Source of the DNA: Verrucomicrobia subdivision 3 bacterium UBA7542
GTDB taxonomy: Bacteria; Verrucomicrobiota; Verrucomicrobiia; Limisphaerales; UBA11358
Direction of reading: 5' to 3'
DNA length: 9,712 nucleotides
NCBI GenBank assembly: GCA_002479245.1
Contig: DLMG01000409.1
Span: 1 to 9,712 of the forward strand
Positions within the stretch are counted from its first letter, which is position 1. Each line of letters starts with the position of its first letter. Of this stretch, positions 6,343 to 9,712 are shown piece after piece. The position numbers and the translations under genes are program-made. The notes under the pieces were generated by a model. It worked only from the letters and a program-made list of their open reading frames with translations, did not search any database and had not been told where the DNA came from.

Positions 6343-7725
6343 TCAAGCCCGGCTCAGTTCCTGCCACAGATGCGCGCTCATGGCCTGGCCTTTGGCGAAG
6401 CAATCGAGATTGAACTTTTCGTTCGGCGAATGCGCGTTGTCGTCCGGCAGGCCCAAACCCAGCAGCAGCGAATCTGCGCCGAGAATTTTTTTGAAATCGT
6501 TGACGATGGGAATCGAGCCGCCCTCACGCATCAATACCGGCTGGCAGCCGAATGCGGCTTGGAGCGCGCGCAACGCCGCCCGCGCCCGCACGCTCTTGGG
6601 CGAAACCAGATACGCCTCCGCGCCATGACCGGACTCGATTTCGAGCCGCACCGTCGGCGGACAGATTTTTTCGATGTGCCGGCAGACGAGTTCGCGAATT
6701 TTCGCCGGTTTTTGGTTTGGCACGAGGCGGCAGGTGATTTTCGCCCGCGCCCACGCCGGCACAATCGTCTTGCTGCCTTCCCCCTGGTAGCCGCTCGTCA
6801 GGCCGTTGATCTCGAATGTCGGGCGCGCGCTGCGCTGTTCGGCGGGCGTGAAGCCGCGTTCGCCAAATAACTTTTTTACGCCGAGCAATTTCTGGAGGTC
6901 GCGGTCCTTGATGGGCAGCCGGGCGAATTGTTTCCGTTCGTATGCCGAAAGCGGCGCGACGTCGTCGTAGAAACCCGGAATGGTCACGCGGCCGCTGGCA
7001 TCGCGGAGTTGCGCGAGCAACCGGGCGAGGGCCATCGCCGGATTTTCCACCGCGCCGCCGAAAACACCGGAGTGCAAATCGCGCGACGGGCCGCGCACCA
7101 TGATTTCAAACGCGATGATGCCACGCAGCGAATAAGCCAGGGCGGGATGTTTGGGGCTGGGGATGTCGGTGTCGGAGATGACCACGGCGTCGCAGCGCAA
7201 CTCCGCGCGGTGCGCCTTGAGAAATTTTGCGAGGTTCGCGCTGCCGACTTCCTCCTCGCCTTCGATGACGAACGTGAGGTTGCAGGGCAGGGGAGTGCCG
7301 GTTTTGAGATAGGCCTCGACAGCCTTGAAATGCACGAAGTTCTGGCCTTTGTTGTCCATGCTGCCGCGGGCGTAAATCGAGCGGCCTTGGATGCGCGGCG
7401 CGAACGGCGGCGACTTCCACAAATCAAGCGGCTCCGGCGGCTGCACGTCGTAATGGCCGTAAATCATGAAGTGCGGGCGCGGCTTGCCGCGCCGAAGCGC
7501 AGCGGAGACGGGCGTTTTGGCGACGACGATGGGATGGCCGGCGGTTGGGTACACGCGCGCCTCAAGGCCGATTTGCCGGGCGTGGTGAACGAGCCAGGCG
7601 GCGCAGGCGCGCATGTCCTTTTTATGCTGTGGCTGGGCGGAGACGCTGGGGAAGCGGAGGTAATCGCACAATTCGGCCACGAAGCGGGCCTGGTTGCGTT
7701 TCAAGTAATCGAGCACGGCTTGCAT
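6343..7725 (-). CDS. M20 family metallopeptidase (dipeptidase-like)
   Basis: A 460-residue cytoplasmic-type di-zinc hydrolase of peptidase family M20 (carnosinase/PepV/CNDP branch), expected to cut dipeptides or remove a terminal amino acid. All catalytic positions can be seen: YGHYDVQP at residues 89-96 (metal His91, activating Asp93), GSMDNKGQ at 121-128 (bridging Asp124), EGEEEVGS at 155-162 (base Glu158 and metal Glu159), ISDTD at 183-187 (metal Asp185) and NAHSPNEKF with metal His432. DLHSGVFGG near 217-224 carries the His that reaches across the dimer in this family, and the lid/dimer domain lies between about 190 and 400. There is no signal peptide. The ATG at 7725 is a natural N terminus for the family; no Shine-Dalgarno sequence is seen. 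It stands alone, divergent from the small membrane genes to the right. Peptide turnover is the likely role; exact substrate unknown. Confidence 0.95.
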   Translation of the reverse strand: MQAVLDYLKRNQARFVAELCDYLRFPSVSAQPQHKKDMRACAAWLVHHARQIGLEARVYPTAGHPIVVAKTPVSAALRRGKPRPHFMIYGHYDVQPPEPLDLWKSPPFAPRIQGRSIYARGSMDNKGQNFVHFKAVEAYLKTGTPLPCNLTFVIEGEEEVGSANLAKFLKAHRAELRCDAVVISDTDIPSPKHPALAYSLRGIIAFEIMVRGPSRDLHSGVFGGAVENPAMALARLLAQLRDASGRVTIPGFYDDVAPLSAYERKQFARLPIKDRDLQKLLGVKKLFGERGFTPAEQRSARPTFEINGLTSGYQGEGSKTIVPAWARAKITCRLVPNQKPAKIRELVCRHIEKICPPTVRLEIESGHGAEAYLVSPKSVRARAALRALQAAFGCQPVLMREGGSIPIVNDFKKILGADSLLLGLGLPDDNAHSPNEKFNLDCFAKGQAMSAHLWQELSRA

Positions 7726-7747
7726 GGCGTCTAGTTAATCCGTGAAT

Positions 7748-7779
7748 GGCGCGCTTGCCAAAGCAAAACTTGCCGGCCA
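7748..7779 (+). repeat. Imperfect direct repeat, copy 1
   Basis: A 32-base segment beginning GGCGCGCTTGCCAAAG matches 8493-8524 at 28 of 32 positions in the same orientation. It lies in the divergent intergenic region between the peptidase gene and the small zinc-ribbon gene. It may be a dispersed intergenic repeat or a remnant that bounds the two-gene cassette. Confidence 0.6.
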
Positions 7780-7855
7780 CCGCCTGAAAATTTCGCGGAG
7801 CTTGACTTTCGATGGCGGTGGTTGAACCTGTGGCTGTCAGGTGTGACGACAAACG

Positions 7856-8179
7856 ATGAAATGTCCGCATTGCAATCATACGTTCGCTTTGACCTGGAAG
7901 GAGTATTTTCTAGAAATCTGGGGTCGCCATAGCTGTGTTGCCTGCAAATGCCGGTTCAAACTGTCATACTCATGGTTGTATCTTGCCATCACTGTGCTGA
8001 TTGCGTTGATCATTGCTGGACCGGCAACGTTCTTGATCGTCCGCTGGACCCACTCCCGGGTGATGGCGGCCGTCGGCAGTTTGGTCATCGTCCTGGTCGT
8101 GTTATTGCCGTTGGACCGCTGGTTGGATGATCATTGGCGAAAATCAATGTTGCTCAAACCAAACAAACCAGAAAGCTGA
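7856..8179 (+). CDS. Small zinc-ribbon membrane protein (CxxC-x20-CxxC)
   Basis: A 107-residue protein with an N-terminal metal-binding motif CPHC (residues 3-6) and CVAC (27-30) separated by exactly 20 residues, the arrangement of the small cxxc_20_cxxc family, with an additional Cys32. Two hydrophobic helices follow, about 41-62 (LYLAITVLIALIIAGPATFL) and 69-86 (VMAAVGSLVIVLVVLLPL), then a charged tail with DDHWRKS. The cytoplasmic or periplasmic side of the ribbon cannot be fixed. The function of the family is not established; a zinc-stabilised interaction surface at the membrane is an inference. The ATG at 7856 puts the first CxxC at the usual distance from the N terminus. The next gene starts 52 bases after the stop on the same strand, suggesting a two-gene operon. 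No Shine-Dalgarno sequence is seen. Confidence 0.8.
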   Translation: MKCPHCNHTFALTWKEYFLEIWGRHSCVACKCRFKLSYSWLYLAITVLIALIIAGPATFLIVRWTHSRVMAAVGSLVIVLVVLLPLDRWLDDHWRKSMLLKPNKPES

Positions 8180-8231
8180 AATGAATCCCGATGCCGGCAG
8201 ACAGCCATGAACTATTCGGCATTTTGACAAA

Positions 8232-8489
8232 ATGAAACCTTCTGAACTTTTTGGCGTGGTCGTCCGGACGATCGGTTTTCTGGTCATCCTCTACGGCCTG
8301 TGGAACGTGTGGGCGGGCTTTGAAAACTTCTTTGAAAACATCCTGCCCATGAATCAAAGCGGCGATGCCGACCAGCCTTCGTCTCTTGCTTATTTCGCGT
8401 TTGGTGTCCCATCGCTGGTGCTGGGGGCCGTTTGTTTCTTCCTTGCCGACTGGATTGTCAAACTGGCTTACCGGGATTCTTCCCAATAA
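8232..8489 (+). CDS. Small two-helix membrane protein
   Basis: An 85-residue protein with two predicted membrane helices, about residues 8-27 (GVVVRTIGFLVILYGLWNVW) and 53-72 (AYFAFGVPSLVLGAVCFFLA), joined by an acidic, polar loop (QSGDADQPSS). There are no cysteine pairs or recognisable catalytic residues. I do not recognise the family. It lies 52 bases downstream of the zinc-ribbon membrane gene on the same strand, with a terminator-like hairpin following, so the two are probably co-transcribed and may act together. The coding call rests on length, hydrophobic pattern and context. The ATG at 8232 is preceded by an AT-rich stretch without a Shine-Dalgarno sequence. Confidence 0.7.
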   Translation: MKPSELFGVVVRTIGFLVILYGLWNVWAGFENFFENILPMNQSGDADQPSSLAYFAFGVPSLVLGAVCFFLADWIVKLAYRDSSQ

Positions 8490-8492
8490 CGC

Positions 8493-8524
8493 GGCGCGCC
8501 TGCCAAAACAAAACTCGCCGGCAA
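8493..8524 (+). repeat. Imperfect direct repeat, copy 2
   Basis: This begins GGCGCGCCTGCCAAAA four bases after the stop codon at 8489 and matches copy 1 at 7748-7779 in 28 of 32 bases. A shorter, more degenerate relative seems to occur at 9291-9324, again just after a stop codon. Confidence 0.6.
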
Positions 8525-8532
8525 ATTCAGCG

Positions 8533-8572
8533 CCGGATTGAGGCAAGGCCGCTCAAGCACCGGGGATTTTTT
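8533..8572 (+). terminator. Possible intrinsic terminator of the small membrane-protein operon
   Basis: An imperfect stem is formed by CCGG plus TTGAG (8533-8542) with CTCAA plus CCGG (8552-8563), interrupted by small bulges, followed by GGGA and six T at 8567-8572. It lies 44 bases after the stop at 8489 and in the right orientation. The stem is discontinuous, so strength is uncertain. Confidence 0.45.
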
Positions 8573-8583
8573 ATCACAATTAA

Positions 8584-8609
8584 AATTCCCCGCATTGCTG
8601 CGGGGAATT
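8584..8609. repeat. Perfect 11-bp hairpin
   Basis: AATTCCCCGCA (8584-8594), loop TTGC, TGCGGGGAATT (8599-8609). On the plus strand no T-tract follows. On the minus strand it is followed by TTAATT and then a T-poor stretch, so a terminator on that strand is possible but weak. There is no adjacent minus-strand gene for it to end. Confidence 0.6.
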
Positions 8610-8612
8610 GAA

Positions 8613-9058
8613 CCTAACAAACCAAGTACTGGCGCGACGACTGTGTGGATAATGAACAGTCCGCCCAGCCTGTTTTTATCAGCGATAACAATGCCAATGG
8701 AGGGAGCAAAAATAAGATATTAATCCGCCTGTGTCGCCAACACCCCAACTGATTCATGTAGATTATGACTGTTTTTTATCCTTCAATTACCCTGAGTTGA
8801 GCTTCATTTCGGGCAAAAACAACCTCCCTAACCACTCTTCAAGTGTCCACTTTTTGTCATACATGCATCAAATTGGGGCGTTGCCACCCTTTAACTTACG
8901 AACCGGAAATCCTTGTTCCGCAGCCAGAAGACTTTCGTGATGCGCTCTCGATGGTTCCTGCCAAAAGGGCAGGAATCGTTGCCCGTGTCCGGCGAATGGC
9001 TTTGCGCGCGTTACAATTTTTATCTGGTTAAATTAAACGTTCCGGTACAAACTCCGTT
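8613..9058. other. Intergenic stretch without a supportable gene
   Basis: About 450 bases of mixed composition. Two short open frames occur on the plus strand (8731-8940 and 8843-9031), but neither has recognisable family features, a good start or convincing codon use. One clear hairpin is present, TTCCTGCC (8955-8962) with GGCAGGAA (8968-8975) and a five-base AAAAG loop. I see no tRNA or other structured RNA in it. It may be decayed coding sequence. Confidence 0.5.
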
Positions 9059-9283
9059 ATGAAGAATCACAAGCCAACGCGCCGGATCAGCCTTCAACCG
9101 CTGGAAACCGGTCAAATCTGGCGGATGGCGGAGTTAAATCTCAAGGTGGGACTTGTTGGCAAATTGCTGGTGCATTACAAACTCGCCAAGCCCGATGCCG
9201 TCCGGATCCAGACTTCGGTCAGCGGCAAGCGGGTCGTGGAGAAATATTTGAAAAAGAACAAGGCGGTTTTGATTCAAGAATAA
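9059..9283 (+). CDS. Small basic conserved-looking protein of unknown function
   Basis: A 74-residue, lysine- and arginine-rich protein (MKNHKPTRRISLQPLETGQI at the N terminus; KRVVEKYLKKNKAVLIQE at the C terminus) without signal peptide, membrane helix or cysteines. The middle (WRMAELNLKVGLVGKLLVHY) looks amphipathic. The composition and the strong third-position GC bias of its codons support a real gene. Small proteins of this style occur in Verrucomicrobia, but I cannot name the family; nucleic-acid binding is only a guess from the charge. No Shine-Dalgarno sequence precedes the ATG. It converges with the partial gene at the right edge, with hairpin-forming sequence between the two. Confidence 0.65.
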   Translation: MKNHKPTRRISLQPLETGQIWRMAELNLKVGLVGKLLVHYKLAKPDAVRIQTSVSGKRVVEKYLKKNKAVLIQE

Positions 9284-9290
9284 CCTGCAA

Positions 9291-9355
9291 GGCCGGCTTG
9301 CCGTTTCGCCGGCAAAATTTCCGGTGGACAAAATTGCAGCTTTGCCAGTTGTCCA
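9291..9355. terminator. Hairpins between convergent genes, possible terminators
   Basis: TTGCCG (9298-9303) pairs with CGGCAA (9310-9315), followed by AATTT; the overlapping GCCGGC copies at 9292-9297 and 9308-9313 offer a competing fold. TGGACAA (9325-9331) pairs with TTGTCCA (9349-9355). They lie in the 96 bases between two convergent genes, where terminators are expected, but T-tracts are short. The first part resembles the 32-base repeat at 7748 and 8493. Confidence 0.4.
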
Positions 9356-9379
9356 ATGCTTGTTTGCCAATCGCAGAGA

Positions 9380-9712
9380 TCATTTAACCCAGCCCTTGTC
9401 CTTGGCCTGACGGTACAAAGCAGCGAGTTGTGTCGGGGTAACGAAGACCATGTTCGTTTCCCGCTGTTCGTAGATGCGGGCAAGGTCATCCGGACCGAAG
9501 GTCCAGCAGTGAACGAAACCGTTCACAAACGCCGGACGGCGCGAGCCAACCTGCTCATGAACTTCACGAAGGAAACCATGATTGCCGTATCGCCAGCTCG
9601 TCACCGCGTGAAAAACCGGCATGCCATCAGGCAACGAGTAGGTCAGTTTGTCGATGCCCTCAAGGCCTGAATAGCGGCCCATGTCCGCAAAAATGGAGTG
9701 GCAGAACGGAAG
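9380..9712 (-). CDS. C-terminal part of an unidentified protein, cut by the window edge
   Basis: An open frame of 110 codons enters from the right edge and ends with TGA at 9380. An internal ATG at 9682 exists, but the frame stays open upstream (residues LPFCHSIFAD precede it), so the start lies beyond base 9712. The visible part includes a GLEGIDKLTYSLPDGMPVFH segment, then AVTSWRYGNHGFLREVHEQ and a terminal MVFVTPTQLAALYRQAKDKG. The final pattern, an (F/Y)V-x-P-x-(Q/D)-L-x-x-L-Y motif close to the C terminus after a FVNGFVHCWTFGPDDLARIY stretch, is reminiscent of GxGYxYP-type or related sugar-processing proteins. That resemblance is from memory and weak. It could equally be a lineage-specific enzyme. 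Coding status is secure from length and codon use. Confidence 0.7.
   Translation of the reverse strand, partial: LPFCHSIFADMGRYSGLEGIDKLTYSLPDGMPVFHAVTSWRYGNHGFLREVHEQVGSRRPAFVNGFVHCWTFGPDDLARIYEQRETNMVFVTPTQLAALYRQAKDKGWVK

Noticed and set aside
6026..6628. Plus-strand open frame of 200 codons
   Set aside because: It runs through the palindromic intergenic element and then antisense to the M20 peptidase gene; the translation has no recognisable pattern.
6928..7734. Plus-strand open frame of 268 codons
   Set aside because: It lies wholly antisense to the M20 peptidase gene, whose catalytic motifs are all intact in the other frame.
7802..7830. TTGACT upstream of the zinc-ribbon gene as a -35 element
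   Set aside because: No acceptable -10 hexamer occurs at 16-18 bases distance.
8843..9031. Possible 62-codon gene with GTG start (and an overlapping 8731-8940 frame)
   Set aside because: The C-terminal part (PEDFRDALSMVPAKRAG) looks mildly protein-like, but there is no start signal, no family match I know, and a hairpin at 8955-8975 lies inside it. Not enough to call a gene.

Overview
This window most likely comes from a free-living verrucomicrobial bacterium of the Pedosphaera/Limisphaerales kind. The indications are a secreted FG-GAP repeat protein ending in the W/FFRL-type C-terminal module common in that group, hairpin-rich intergenic mosaics of a style seen in those genomes, and start codons that mostly lack a Shine-Dalgarno sequence. 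This assignment is inferred from recalled family features; no search was run. Most genes look like ordinary chromosomal genes of moderately high GC. The FG-GAP gene is visibly more AT-rich.

Layout. 73-1098 (-): a uroporphyrinogen-decarboxylase-superfamily protein. About 1171-1296: an intergenic run of small hairpins. 1330-1902 (+): a Maf-type nucleotide pyrophosphatase. 1992-3335 (+): the secreted seven-repeat FG-GAP protein, preceded by a good sigma-70-like promoter. 3405-3980 (-) and 3977-4588/4648 (-): a membrane zinc-finger anti-sigma factor and an ECF-type sigma factor overlapping by ATGA, so one translationally coupled unit. 4629-4673: a strong, probably bidirectional terminator hairpin that overlaps the upstream start candidate of the sigma gene. 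4684-5961 (-): an unrecognised secreted protein. About 6150-6276: a composite palindromic repeat. 6343-7725 (-): an M20 metallopeptidase (dipeptidase-like). 7856-8179 and 8232-8489 (+): two small two-helix membrane proteins, the first with a CxxC-x20-CxxC zinc-ribbon motif. 8490-9058: repeats and hairpins but no gene I can support. 9059-9283 (+): a small basic protein. 9380-9712 (-): the C-terminal end of a protein that runs off the right edge.

How the genes relate. The only clear functional unit is the sigma/anti-sigma pair, which should sense an envelope signal and redirect RNA polymerase. Its regulon cannot be read from the window. The two small membrane genes probably form a short operon and are bracketed by imperfect copies of a 32-base repeat. 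The other genes look like single transcription units of housekeeping or lineage-specific function. I did not find a CRISPR array, transposase, phage gene, tRNA or rRNA, and no defence or secretion cluster is evident. The points most worth following up are the repeat families, the promoter/terminator overlap at the sigma gene, and the repeat-bracketed small membrane cassette.
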